A stretch of 64,000 nt of DNA, taken from contig DASSWB010000021.1 of assembly GCA_035705495.1 (NCBI GenBank), positions 19,602 to 83,601 of the forward strand, read 5' to 3'. Each line of letters begins with the position of its first letter. The first letter of the stretch is position 1. The DNA is from DASSWB01 sp035705495. GTDB taxonomy: Bacteria; Bacteroidota; Bacteroidia; Flavobacteriales; Flavobacteriaceae. Under the pieces are notes generated by a model. It ran no database searches, had not been told where the DNA came from, and saw only the letters and a list, made by a program, of their open reading frames with translations. This document shows positions 51,711-60,627 of this stretch, one piece after another. The position numbers and the translations under genes were made by a program.

Positions 51711-52088
51711 TTAATTCTCTTCCGCGTATTCAATTAGAGAATTGCAGTATTCACGAAGTTCTATTTTATTGACTTTATTGGAAGTATCGGCCATTATAGA
51801 AAGCAAATAATCCAAACTTTCTTTGGAATCAACCTGTGCTGGAGCCTCATTTTCGTTTTCAAATCCTTCAATGGGTTCATCTTCTGGGATGGGAATATCA
51901 AAAGTCTGATAATTTTCGATATGTTCAAATGTCAACCGTATCACTTTTGCAAGCAGAGGTTCATTGTCTTCCACAGCAAAAGGTCTTAATTGTTTTAAAT
52001 CATCAACAATCGTATTTGTAACAATACCGTTGCGCATCAAGTCGCGCTGAATTTTATCAAGTAATTTTTGAGCTTTCGGATTTTTCAA
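51711..52088 (-). CDS. Conserved acidic protein of unknown function
   Basis: A 125-residue protein with pI probably below 5. It starts MKNPKAQKLLDKIQRDLMRNG. Two helical segments frame a Pro/Glu-rich linker (IPIPEDEPIEGFENENEAPA), and it ends KIELREYCNSLIEYAEEN. The spacing suggests a small helical protein with a disordered insert. I recall orthologues in Flavobacteriia only as hypothetical. It is alone on its strand, with a TAACTTTG promoter element about 57 bp upstream and the shared terminator downstream. Confidence 0.7.
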   Translation of the reverse strand: MKNPKAQKLLDKIQRDLMRNGIVTNTIVDDLKQLRPFAVEDNEPLLAKVIRLTFEHIENYQTFDIPIPEDEPIEGFENENEAPAQVDSKESLDYLLSIMADTSNKVNKIELREYCNSLIEYAEEN

Positions 52089-52144
52089 GTTATATCTTTT
52101 TAAGAGGTAAATATTAAATTATCTTATGGTATTTTGACTAGCTG

Positions 52145-52152
52145 CAAAGTTA
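52145..52152 (-). promoter_or_regulatory. -7 promoter element for the 125-residue acidic protein
   Basis: TAACTTTG on the minus strand, about 57 bp before the ATG at 52088, fits TAnnTTTG. Confidence 0.45.
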
Positions 52153-52320
52153 AAGTATTATGCAGTTTTAAAAAGTCTTTTCTGAATTTTTTCATTCATC
52201 ATTTTCTTTCATGTCAACTGAAATTGTTCGACTGGTTGATATTACAAGTATTTTAAGAATGAGAAAATTGTGGAACCTTCACTTATTGTTATTTTTGAAA
52301 AAGATAAAAAATACGAGCAA

Positions 52321-53037
52321 ATGGAATTAAAATCGAAAACAGCAATTATAACTGGAGGTAGTAAAGGAATTGGTTTTGGCGTGGCAAGAGCCTTGATGCA
52401 AAATGGAATTAAAGTCGCGATTACAAGCAGGAATATTGATTCTGCAGAAAATGCCATAAATAAACTATCTTCGGAAACAGGAGTGGAAGGTTTGGCTTTG
52501 GAAGCAGATGTACGGAACTATAAAAGTCAGCAAAATGCTGTGCGACAAGTCATTGAAAAATGGGGGCAATTGGATATTCTGATCGCAAATGCGGGAATTG
52601 GACATTTTGGTTTTATAGAAGATCTCAGTCTGGAGCAATGGCACGAAACAATTGATACCAACTTAACCGGTGTATTTTACAGTATAAAAGCATGTGTAGA
52701 GGAACTTAAAAAATCCGAGGGTTATTTTATAAGTATTTCAAGCTTGGCCGGCGAGAATTTTTTTGCGGGAGGTTCTGCATATAATGCAAGTAAATTTGGA
52801 GTAACTGGTTTTACGCAAGCGGTAATGCTTGATTTAAGGCAAAAAGGAATTAATGTAAGTACAATAATGCCCGGTTCGGTTTCAACTTATTTCAATAATC
52901 ATGAACCCAATCCTGATGATGCGTGGAAAATCCAAACAGAAGATATTGGTGAATTGGTGGTGAATCTTCTGAAAATGAACAAACGGGCGTTGCCGAGTAA
53001 AATTGAAATCCGTCCAGCACGACCACCACAGAAATAA
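52321..53037 (+). CDS. Short-chain dehydrogenase/reductase
   Basis: A 238-residue classical SDR. The cofactor loop TGGSKGIGFG is near residues 11-20. NAGIGHFG (NAG motif) and the catalytic SISSLAGENFFAGGSAYNASKFG with Ser and Tyr-x3-Lys follow. A longer reading from 52270 adds an unconserved leader and is rejected in favour of the ATG at 52321. The substrate is unknown; this compact form resembles 3-oxoacyl-ACP reductase-like SDRs. It is 6 bp before the DUF1697 gene. Confidence 0.92.
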   Translation: MELKSKTAIITGGSKGIGFGVARALMQNGIKVAITSRNIDSAENAINKLSSETGVEGLALEADVRNYKSQQNAVRQVIEKWGQLDILIANAGIGHFGFIEDLSLEQWHETIDTNLTGVFYSIKACVEELKKSEGYFISISSLAGENFFAGGSAYNASKFGVTGFTQAVMLDLRQKGINVSTIMPGSVSTYFNNHEPNPDDAWKIQTEDIGELVVNLLKMNKRALPSKIEIRPARPPQK

Positions 53038-53043
53038 TAAAAA

Positions 53044-53586
53044 ATGAACACATATATTTTATTGCTCCGAGGTATCAATGTAAGCGGACAAAAGAAAATC
53101 TTGATGGCAGATTTGAAACAGAACCTTTCTGAACTGGGATATGCGAACATCAAAACTTACATACAAAGTGGAAATCTGGTTTTTCAAAGTGAAAAAAGTG
53201 GTATCAAAAGTCTTCAAGATGAGATTGAACAAAAGATTTTTGACACGCATGGGTTTGAAGTGAAGGCATTTATAATCCTTCCTGAAGATCTTCAAGAAAT
53301 CATTCAAAACAATCCCTTTATTGAAGATATGGAAAAGGATGTAAAGCGGACATATTTTACTTTTCTGTCAAAAGAACCTGATTCTATTGAGTCTATCGAT
53401 GCTTCTAAATACCCCGATGAAGAATTCCGGCTGCAAGGCAAAACAATTTATTTTTATTCCGCTATAGGATATGGTAACGCTAAAATGAACAACAATTTTT
53501 TTGAAAAGAAACTGGGTTTAACAGCTACAACTCGAAACTGGAATACTTGTAATAAGTTAATTGAAATGTCACGGGAAAATCAGTAA
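53044..53586 (+). CDS. DUF1697 family protein
   Basis: A 180-residue protein. It starts NTYILLLRGINVSGQKKILMADLKQNL and has the SGNLVFQSE and RNWNTCNKLIEMS segments that define DUF1697. The fold is ferredoxin-like with duplicated domains. The role is unknown. It starts 6 bp after the SDR gene, so the two probably share a transcript. A terminator hairpin follows about 25 bp on. Confidence 0.92.
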   Translation: MNTYILLLRGINVSGQKKILMADLKQNLSELGYANIKTYIQSGNLVFQSEKSGIKSLQDEIEQKIFDTHGFEVKAFIILPEDLQEIIQNNPFIEDMEKDVKRTYFTFLSKEPDSIESIDASKYPDEEFRLQGKTIYFYSAIGYGNAKMNNNFFEKKLGLTATTRNWNTCNKLIEMSRENQ

Positions 53587-53608
53587 TAATTCGGAAAAGA
53601 CCACAGCC

Positions 53609-53638
53609 ATCCTTACTTTTTGAAAAAGGATCTTTTTT
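53609..53638 (+). terminator. Terminator after DUF1697
   Basis: ATCCTT and AAGGAT pair around an 11-nt loop that can also fold CTTTTT with AAAAAG; TTTTTT follows. Confidence 0.6.
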
Positions 53639-53662
53639 AAGGAATTTTTCGTAACATGGCCA

Positions 53663-53782
53663 TTATCTTTTCATAAAGCGTATAATAAGATATAGAAACA
53701 ATATGAAAACCAAAACTGCGAGAATAATGTTTAGTGTTCCCCAAAAATATAAGAATCTGTGGATGTCATCAATACTTCTCAT
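53663..53782 (-). CDS. Candidate 39-residue single-pass membrane protein
   Basis: The reading frame on the minus strand runs from ATG at 53782 to TAA at 53663. The peptide starts MRSIDDIHRFLYFWGTLNI, contains an uninterrupted hydrophobic run of about 20 residues (LAVLVFILFLYLIIRF) and ends FMKR. The topology, with positive residues at both ends, is that of a small membrane protein. No promoter or Shine-Dalgarno sequence was seen, and codon use cannot be judged on such a length. I include it because a random frame rarely gives such a clean helix; it needs conservation or ribosome profiling. Confidence 0.4.
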   Translation of the reverse strand: MRSIDDIHRFLYFWGTLNIILAVLVFILFLYLIIRFMKR

Positions 53783-53917
53783 TTTCCAGCGGCATCTGAA
53801 ATTAATAGAATATTACTAAAGCTAAGGAATCTTAAAGTCTTTTTCTGTTAAAAAATTAACTTGTTTTCGGAAGATCCCTTTATTTAACATTAACTTTCCT
53901 TTCGGAGGATAAAGCAC

Positions 53918-53925
53918 TAAATTTG
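53918..53925 (+). promoter_or_regulatory. -7 promoter element for the FUSC gene
   Basis: TAAATTTG fits TAnnTTTG; TTTC stands 19 bp upstream in place of TTTG. It is 22 bp before the TTG start. Confidence 0.6.
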
Positions 53926-53947
53926 TTGAGCTTTAAAGGCAAAAAAA

Positions 53948-56170
53948 TTGAAAGAAAAATTAATCCATTATCAAAATTCGATAGTCGATCTTTTAAAGGG
54001 ATTCCAATTTCTAAAGGCGGTTCTTCTTACAGTAGGGGTCATTTCGGCTCTTTTGATTTTCAATGCAATGGGATACCAGCATTTGGGGATTTCTGTTACA
54101 ATTGGTGTGCTGTTCAGTTCGGCAAGCGATGTTCCCGGTCCGCTTTTTAAAAAAGTTGGTGGTATTTTATTATCTACTATAATTGCTGCCGCCACCACGC
54201 TTATTGTCTCATTTGCCTCAGTTTCGGATTATATTCTGATTCCTGTTTTTTTAATAGTGGTTTTTTTGATTTCTTTTTTGGCCGTTTACGGTTTTCGGGC
54301 CTCATTGATTTCGTTTGCAGGTTTGTTCGCGGCTGTTTTGGCGCTTCCGGGATTGGTGGAAACTTCAATTTGGATACATGCTGCCTTTATTGCTATTGGA
54401 GGCCTCTGGTATCTGTTGTTGAGTCTCCTGTTGTTTTTTTTCAATCCTAAAAAACAGGAAGATTATTTATTGGCAGAATGTTTTGCCCTCACCGCAGATT
54501 ACATAAAAACGAGGGCGAAATTACTTGCGCGAAAAGAAAATAGGAGGGAACTTATAGAGAAGCAACTTTTTCTTCAAAAAGATTTAAATGAGAAACATGA
54601 ATCGTTGAGGGAATTGCTCATTTCTTCAAGGAAAACTTCGGGTTTCTCAAATTCATCCACCCAAAAATTGTATATTTTTATTGAACTCTTGGATATACTT
54701 GAACTGGCTATGGCCAATCCTGTAAATTACGAGAAGATGGATTGGATTTTCGAAAATGAAAAAAATCTGCTGAAATCTTTCGAATTCCAAATTCTGGCAA
54801 TGGCCGATCATTTAAGATTAATCTCTAATATTTATTCAAGCCGAAGAACCTATCAAATATTACAACCTTCGAAAACAGGTTTGGACAAGATAAAAAGCAC
54901 ACTTCAAAATTCAAAATCCAGGAATATACGCGAAAAGGAAAATGAAAATCTGCTGATTCTTCATAACATGTATGATTATCAGGAGAAACAGTATGAAAAA
55001 ATTGCTTTTATTTCTCAGATTGTCGCTAATAAAAATTTGATTCTCAAAGAAATACAAAGAAAGGAAGCGGGGAAATTCTTAAGTCCGAAAGAGTATAGCT
55101 TTAGTATTTTACTTGATAATTTCAATTTGAAATCACCCATATTTAGACATTCCTTGCGTCTTACAGTTGTGATTTTACTGGGGATTATTATCGGTGAATT
55201 TTTTCATCTTGAAAAAGTGTATTGGATTTTATTTGCAATTATTGTAATCCTTCGTCCAAATTATGGTTTGACCAAGCAGCGGTCAAAAGAAAGGATTTTG
55301 GGAACAATTATAGGTGCCGTGGTTGCTGCTGGAATTGTCTATTTTATACAAGATCTGACGGTTTATGCTGTTTTGGCGGCTATTTCATTTCTTCTGGCTT
55401 TCTCACTGGTGCAAAAAAATTATAAGTGGAGCGCCGCTTTCATTACGCTGAACGTCGTGTTTATTTATGCACTTTTATCGCCCGATGCGTTTAATCTTAT
55501 TCAATACAGGGTTTTGGATACTGCTATTGGCGCCGTACTTGCCTTTATGGGTATTCTGTTTTTTTGGCCTTCTTGGGAATCTGCCGGCATGGAAAAACTT
55601 ATTACTGAAAGTATAGAAGCCAACCAAGAATATCTAAAGGAAATTGCACAATTTTATCGGGAAAAAGACAAGGTACCGACTTCCTATAAGCTGAGCAGAA
55701 AACGTGCCTTTTTGGCTATGGGAAATTTAAGTGCGGCTTTTCAACGAATGACACAGGAGCCAAAGTTTCAACAAAAAGATATTGGTCACGTTTACGAATT
55801 GGTGGTATTAAACCAAACTTTTTTATCATCACTTGCTTCCTTGGGAACTTATATCCAGCATCATGCAACTACACCTGCTTCAAGTCATTTTGAATCTTTG
55901 GTGCTGTACATACAACATAATTTAAATTTGTCGGTGGCAAATTTAAAACTTGAGGAAACGAAAGGACAACAAGATGAAGAATCGCTTGTACATGCACAAA
56001 ATTATTTGGAAAGTAAATTTCGTTCTTTGGAGAAGGAAAAAGAGGATTCGGGAATGGATAATAATTTGAAGGGTAATTTACAAGAATTACAACTTGTTAG
56101 TAGCCAGCTTAAATGGTTATTAGACGTTTCACAGAAACTTCAAAAAAATACCAATATCCAATCAGTATAA
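53948..56170 (+). CDS. FUSC-family inner-membrane protein (YccS/YhfK-like)
   Basis: A 740-residue protein of the fusaric acid resistance-like superfamily. Two membrane blocks of about five to six helices each (about residues 20-160 and 400-530) flank a long cytosolic helical part. A C-terminal soluble helical tail follows. The motif RLTVVILLGIIIGEFFH near 398 and ILRPNYGLTKQRSKERILGTIIGA near 425-450 identify the family. Relatives include aromatic acid exporters and AaeB; the substrate is unknown. The start is TTG at 53948, set by the promoter 22 bp upstream. Confidence 0.88.
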   Translation: MKEKLIHYQNSIVDLLKGFQFLKAVLLTVGVISALLIFNAMGYQHLGISVTIGVLFSSASDVPGPLFKKVGGILLSTIIAAATTLIVSFASVSDYILIPVFLIVVFLISFLAVYGFRASLISFAGLFAAVLALPGLVETSIWIHAAFIAIGGLWYLLLSLLLFFFNPKKQEDYLLAECFALTADYIKTRAKLLARKENRRELIEKQLFLQKDLNEKHESLRELLISSRKTSGFSNSSTQKLYIFIELLDILELAMANPVNYEKMDWIFENEKNLLKSFEFQILAMADHLRLISNIYSSRRTYQILQPSKTGLDKIKSTLQNSKSRNIREKENENLLILHNMYDYQEKQYEKIAFISQIVANKNLILKEIQRKEAGKFLSPKEYSFSILLDNFNLKSPIFRHSLRLTVVILLGIIIGEFFHLEKVYWILFAIIVILRPNYGLTKQRSKERILGTIIGAVVAAGIVYFIQDLTVYAVLAAISFLLAFSLVQKNYKWSAAFITLNVVFIYALLSPDAFNLIQYRVLDTAIGAVLAFMGILFFWPSWESAGMEKLITESIEANQEYLKEIAQFYREKDKVPTSYKLSRKRAFLAMGNLSAAFQRMTQEPKFQQKDIGHVYELVVLNQTFLSSLASLGTYIQHHATTPASSHFESLVLYIQHNLNLSVANLKLEETKGQQDEESLVHAQNYLESKFRSLEKEKEDSGMDNNLKGNLQELQLVSSQLKWLLDVSQKLQKNTNIQSV

Positions 56171-56181
56171 AAATTTCAATC

Positions 56182-56220
56182 TTTTCCACACTTGTTTTTT
56201 CTGAAAATTCATGTGGAAAA
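56182..56220. repeat. Inverted repeat downstream of the FUSC gene
   Basis: TTTTCCACA and TGTGGAAAA are perfect complements 21 nt apart; ATTTTT follows on the plus strand. Could be a weak terminator for the FUSC gene or a protein site upstream of the helicase gene. Confidence 0.4.
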
Positions 56221-56266
56221 AATTTTTATAATTCTCAAATCATTTCGGTATACCCTTAAAATCTTC

Positions 56267-56274
56267 TATTTTTG
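56267..56274 (+). promoter_or_regulatory. -7 promoter element for the SF2 helicase
   Basis: TATTTTTG fits TAnnTTTG, 26 bp before the ATG at 56301. TTCG at the -33 position is near TTTG. Confidence 0.5.
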
Positions 56275-56300
56275 CAAAATTGCATATGAAAAAATGAAAA

Positions 56301-57818
56301 ATGGCGAATGATACTTTTGGGATTGAAAATAAGAAAGTCGATAAGGAACTATATAAATACCAAGAAGAGGATATACAAAAGATTTTTAGGGTAATTGAAG
56401 AGCACCCTGAACACTATAATTTACTTTATCAACTCCCTACGGGTGGTGGAAAAACAGTTATTTTTTCTCAGATTGTGAGGGAATATATCCAACGAACGAA
56501 CAAAAAAGTACTTATTCTCACACATCGAATCGAATTATGTAAGCAAACCTCTACAATGCTTACCGATTTCGGGGTAAGAAACAAAATCATAAATAGTAAA
56601 ATCAAAGAACTACCCGATCAGCATGAATACATGTGTTTTGTTGCCATGGTTGAAACCTTGAACAACCGACTCAATGATGAAAAGCTTGAACTCGAAGAAA
56701 TTGGCATGGTTATCATTGATGAAGCCCATTACAATTCCTTCCGCAAATTGTTCAGGTATTTCGAAAAATGTTTTATTCTGGGGGTTACAGCCACCCCTTT
56801 AAGTTCCAATATTAAACTTCCAATGAAGGACAATTATGCGGAACTTATTGTTGGTGATTCTATTTCTTCATTAATTGAAAAAGGTTTCCTCGCAAAAGCG
56901 AATACATTCAGTTATGATGTGGGGCTTTCTTCATTAAAAGTTGGGATCAACGGAGATTATACCGTAAAATCTTCCGAAGATTTATATTCCCAATTTTCCA
57001 TGCAAGAAAAATTGTTGGATTCATACATGGAAAAATCCGTGGGGAAAAAAACATTGATTTTCAATAATGGTATCAATACCTCAAAAGAAGTTTATGAAAC
57101 TTTTATAAATGCCGGATTCAACATTAAGCATTTGGACAATACCACAAGTAAACAGGATCGGAAGGATATATTAAAATGGTTTAAAAAAACGCCGGATGCC
57201 ATTCTGACTTCAGTAAGTATTTTGACCACTGGTTTTGATGAGCCCACAGTAGAAACCATCATCTTGAACCGAGCAACTAAATCACTCACTTTATATTTTC
57301 AAATGATTGGTAGGGGATCGAGAATTATTCCGGGAAAGAACGAGTTTACGGTGATTGATCTGGGAAATAACGCAGCGCGATTTGGATTATGGAGCGCGCC
57401 TATAGATTGGAAGCAAATCTTCCGTTCCCCTGATTATTACCTGGAAAACCTCGTAAGTGACGAGCAAATTGAAAGGGAGTTTAAATATGAAATGCCTGCA
57501 GCGCTTCGGAAAAAATTTTCCAAAACAAAAAAAGTGGATTTTGATGTGGAAGAAGCTTACGATAAAGTGATAAAAAACGGCTTAAAATCGAAGTCAGTTC
57601 TGGAATGGTCCATGGATCAACATGTAAAAATGTGTTTTGAAAACAGCGAAGATGTATTTGAAGCCAGAGAACTCGCAAAAGAATTGGAAGAGGATATTGC
57701 GTCACGAATAAAACAATATTCCTATTGCATCAGCAAAAGCACTAAAAATTATCGGGATTGGTTGAAGGAGGATTACGAAAGGAAATTACGACAAAGAATC
57801 AATAAGGAGTTTGCTTAA
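56301..57818 (+). CDS. SF2 DEAH-type helicase
   Basis: A 505-residue helicase. Walker A QLPTGGGKTVIF is near residue 45 and DEAH near 140 (IIDEAHYNSFRKLF). GVTATPLSS, IL(T)TGFDEPTVE, and the arginine-finger motif QMIGRGSRI follow. The gene lacks nuclease or restriction motifs. This architecture is like DNA repair or restriction-related SF2 helicases (UvrB/XPB-like) rather than RNA DEAD-box. The C-terminal 100 residues are charged and unassigned. It is a single-gene unit. I cannot say whether it belongs to a defence system; no methylase or nuclease is adjacent. Confidence 0.85.
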   Translation: MANDTFGIENKKVDKELYKYQEEDIQKIFRVIEEHPEHYNLLYQLPTGGGKTVIFSQIVREYIQRTNKKVLILTHRIELCKQTSTMLTDFGVRNKIINSKIKELPDQHEYMCFVAMVETLNNRLNDEKLELEEIGMVIIDEAHYNSFRKLFRYFEKCFILGVTATPLSSNIKLPMKDNYAELIVGDSISSLIEKGFLAKANTFSYDVGLSSLKVGINGDYTVKSSEDLYSQFSMQEKLLDSYMEKSVGKKTLIFNNGINTSKEVYETFINAGFNIKHLDNTTSKQDRKDILKWFKKTPDAILTSVSILTTGFDEPTVETIILNRATKSLTLYFQMIGRGSRIIPGKNEFTVIDLGNNAARFGLWSAPIDWKQIFRSPDYYLENLVSDEQIEREFKYEMPAALRKKFSKTKKVDFDVEEAYDKVIKNGLKSKSVLEWSMDQHVKMCFENSEDVFEARELAKELEEDIASRIKQYSYCISKSTKNYRDWLKEDYERKLRQRINKEFA

Positions 57819-57878
57819 CTTTTAGAATATAACACAGGCGTTTCACAAAGAGGCATTTGATTTTTTAAACAAGAAAAT

Positions 57879-60197
57879 CTATTTATCTTTTGAGAACCAG
57901 CCTTTTATTTTTTTGAAAAAACCTTTTTTCTCCTGTTTCTTATCTGATTTTTTGTTCTCCCGCCGTTTTTTATCTCCGGATTTAAACAAGCGTTCAATGA
58001 AATTTTCTGTTTTGGTGAATTCGCAATCCATCATTTCCCTAACTTGCGGTGAAGTAGGAGGAAAGGAGGCCCTGGTAAGATTATTGAAATCCTCATTCGC
58101 GTTCATTTTCTGCATAAGTAAAGCGAATAATGGCAAAGCCGAGTTTGCCCCTTGACCAATCCTCGTATTTGGGAAACCAAGCCTATGATTATCGGCTCCA
58201 ACCCATGTCACGGTTACCAGTTTTGGGGTAATGCCCACAAACCATCCATCTTTGTTGTTTTGTGTGGTCCCGGTTTTTCCGGCAATTTCATTGTTTAAAC
58301 CATACGTGGTTCGCAATCTAATTGCGGTTCCACTATTCACTGTTTCTTCCATTATTTCAACCATTATCTGTCGCGTTGTTTCAGAGAAAGCCGGCTCGGA
58401 ATAAGTTTTTGGTTTGAAGGTAGCGATAGGATTACCATCTTTGTCTTCCACTTTGGTGATAAAATATGGCGACGTTGGAGTAGATTCGTTCAAATAACTG
58501 GAATAAGCCCCCGCCATTTCCCTAACGCGCAAAGCAGGAGTCCCCAAAGCAATCGAAGCATAGGGCGGGATGTCAGATTTTATACCCATGGCCCGAGCTT
58601 GATTTATTACATTTTGTACGCCAGTTTCCATTAAAACCTTTACAGCAATGGTGTTAATAGATTTGCTCAACGCCGCAGTCATTGAAAATTGTAAATTCGG
58701 ATCATCTTCAAAGGCTCCGTAATTTGAAGGTGTCCAACCACCGGCATAGGTCACTTCCCTAACAGGGAAATAAGTACAAGGTCCAATATCATTTTCAAGT
58801 GCTGCCGTATAAACAATGGGTTTAAAGGTAGAGCCGACTTGTCGTTTGCTCTGTACAACGTGATCGTATTGAAAATGTTCATAATCAATGCCTCCAATAT
58901 AAGAACGTACTGCACCCGTTGTAGGTTCAACCGCAATCATTCCTACGTTTAAAAACTTCACGTAATGTCTTATACTGTCAATCGTGCTGGCCATTACTTC
59001 TTCTGTTCCATTCCAAGTAAACCATTCCATTTGTTTTTTCACACTCATGGTTTCAAGAATTTTTTCTTCGGAAATCCCTTGCGCCTTTAAGCGTTTATAT
59101 GTCCTGTTACTCTTTATGGCTTCTCGTATGAGTTCAGAGTCATTTTTCCAAGGTGCATTTTCACCATAAGCTTCTTCAAACTGGTTTTGTAGGGCAGACA
59201 TATGTTCTTTCATGGAAGCTTCCGCCATCTGCTGCATCTCAAAATCCAGCGTTGTATGGATTTTAAGTCCGTCTCTATAAATATTGTATGGATCTCCCTG
59301 TTGGTTTTTTACGGTATCCAAAATAGTGGAAACCTTCTGGCGGATTTGTTCCCGCAAATAAGTTGCAATTCCTTCCTCTTGATTATATCCGTGGTAATCG
59401 AGTTCTATGGGAAGTGACATTAATTCTTTTTCCTTTTCGGGCGAAATGAATTGGTATTTTTCCATTTGAGAAATCACAACATTCCTGCGTAACTTACTGC
59501 GTTCAGGGAATTTACGTGGATTATAATAATGTGATGCTTTAAGTGTACCGACCAATACTGCCGATTCTTCCATATCCAATTCCTTCGTGGTTTTTCCGAA
59601 AAATTTTCTCGCGGCACTTTCTATTCCGTAGGTATTGTCGCTAAAAGGTACCGTATTGAAGTAAAGCGTAAGAATTTGTGGTTTATCGTATATGTTTTCT
59701 AATCGTGCACCAATGATGGCTTCCCTTATTTTATGAATGATAATCCCCAATGAACCATAATCTTGCCTTCCATAAAGGTTCTTTGCAAGTTGTAATGTGA
59801 TGGTGCTTCCACCGCCTGAAGATTCGTCCTGAAGAAGGATTGTTTTGAAAAATACACGGAACAAACTTTTGGAATCAATGGCGCCGTGTTCATAAAACCT
59901 AATATCTTCGGTCGCCAATAAAGCATCGATTAAATGCTGTGGCAAATCCTCATAGGTAATGGGCTGCCTATCAAAAATGTAATATTTTCCAATTAATTTC
60001 CCGTCATAGGAAATGACTTCCGTAGCCTCACTTTGCTCTAAATTTCTGAGTTCTTCTTCGGAAGGCATACTGCCCCATAAACCAATGTAAACACTAAATA
60101 CCAGCAGGCAGAAGAGAAGGAAAATTGCCAAAAAAATCCGTAAAAACCATTTAAAAGCGCGGGAACGCAGTATTTTCTTTATCATAAAAGTAATCAT
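57879..60197 (-). CDS. Bifunctional penicillin-binding protein 1A-like peptidoglycan synthase
   Basis: A 772-residue class A PBP. After one N-terminal helix (about residues 15-40), the GT51 glycosyltransferase domain has EDIRFYEHGAIDSKSLFR near 92-110 and GGGSTITLQLAKNLYG near 130. The transpeptidase has STFKP (Ser nucleophile), SKSIN and KTGTTQN. The last 50 residues are highly basic (Lys-rich). It polymerises and cross-links peptidoglycan in the periplasm. Two starts are possible: ATG at 60197, or ATG at 60185 (MIKKIL). The ECF-like mini-unit lies upstream on the same strand. Confidence 0.95.
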   Translation of the reverse strand: MITFMIKKILRSRAFKWFLRIFLAIFLLFCLLVFSVYIGLWGSMPSEEELRNLEQSEATEVISYDGKLIGKYYIFDRQPITYEDLPQHLIDALLATEDIRFYEHGAIDSKSLFRVFFKTILLQDESSGGGSTITLQLAKNLYGRQDYGSLGIIIHKIREAIIGARLENIYDKPQILTLYFNTVPFSDNTYGIESAARKFFGKTTKELDMEESAVLVGTLKASHYYNPRKFPERSKLRRNVVISQMEKYQFISPEKEKELMSLPIELDYHGYNQEEGIATYLREQIRQKVSTILDTVKNQQGDPYNIYRDGLKIHTTLDFEMQQMAEASMKEHMSALQNQFEEAYGENAPWKNDSELIREAIKSNRTYKRLKAQGISEEKILETMSVKKQMEWFTWNGTEEVMASTIDSIRHYVKFLNVGMIAVEPTTGAVRSYIGGIDYEHFQYDHVVQSKRQVGSTFKPIVYTAALENDIGPCTYFPVREVTYAGGWTPSNYGAFEDDPNLQFSMTAALSKSINTIAVKVLMETGVQNVINQARAMGIKSDIPPYASIALGTPALRVREMAGAYSSYLNESTPTSPYFITKVEDKDGNPIATFKPKTYSEPAFSETTRQIMVEIMEETVNSGTAIRLRTTYGLNNEIAGKTGTTQNNKDGWFVGITPKLVTVTWVGADNHRLGFPNTRIGQGANSALPLFALLMQKMNANEDFNNLTRASFPPTSPQVREMMDCEFTKTENFIERLFKSGDKKRRENKKSDKKQEKKGFFKKIKGWFSKDK

Positions 60198-60256
60198 CTC
60201 TACAAAGAAACGAATACTATTTATTAATTATTCTCTTTTTAAAATTCTTTAACTTC

Positions 60257-60293
60257 AAAAATAGGAGACACTTAGGTATAGCGTCTCCTATTT
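60257..60293 (-). terminator. Terminator of the ECF-promoter mini-unit
   Basis: AAATAGGAGAC and GTCTCCTATTT pair over 11 bases; TTTTT follows on the minus strand. The stem covers the last codons and the loop holds the TAA of the 43-codon ORF. Confidence 0.85.
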
Positions 60294-60403
60294 CTCCAGC
60301 TATTTCTTGTACTCGGACTGATGTTCAAAAAGTCTTTTTTGAAAGAAGTACTGTTCACGGTTACTACTCTAAAGTTTTCTGTTAAATTGAATTGATTCCT
60401 CAT
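60272..60403 (-). CDS. Candidate 43-residue basic protein in a mini transcription unit
   Basis: The frame runs on the minus strand from ATG at 60403 to TAA at 60272. It begins MRNQFNLTENFRVVTVNSTS and ends in a basic tail (SWRNRRRYT) with six Arg in the last 15 residues. A sigma-ECF-type promoter stands upstream and a strong terminator overlaps the stop. The resulting transcript would be only about 175 nt. It may code for this peptide or be a small RNA whose hairpin happens to contain the stop. I do not recognise a family. Confidence 0.5.
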   Translation of the reverse strand: MRNQFNLTENFRVVTVNSTSFKKDFLNISPSTRNSWRNRRRYT

Positions 60404-60438
60404 AATATTCTGTTTTTTAATGATTGATGTTATCCCAA

Positions 60439-60465
60439 AGACGTAGAAGAATTTTAAATGTTACA
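60439..60465 (-). promoter_or_regulatory. ECF-sigma-type promoter
   Basis: On the minus strand TGTAAC (60465-60460), a 16-bp spacer and CGTCT (60443-60439). The AAC in the -35 and CGTC in the -10 are hallmarks of ECF sigma promoters, unlike the TAnnTTTG elements elsewhere in the window. Confidence 0.6.
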
Positions 60466-60627
60466 GCGTGGGGGTTGGTTAATTTTTTATATGGAAAAAC
60501 TTGGGATATCCACAAAGAGTTTTTATTCCGAAGAAATAATTAAATTAGCCGAGGATTTCTCAAACAAATCGATAAAACAGCAGAAAAACCCTCAAATTCA
60601 ATTTCGAATTTAAAAGCCTGAAAATTA

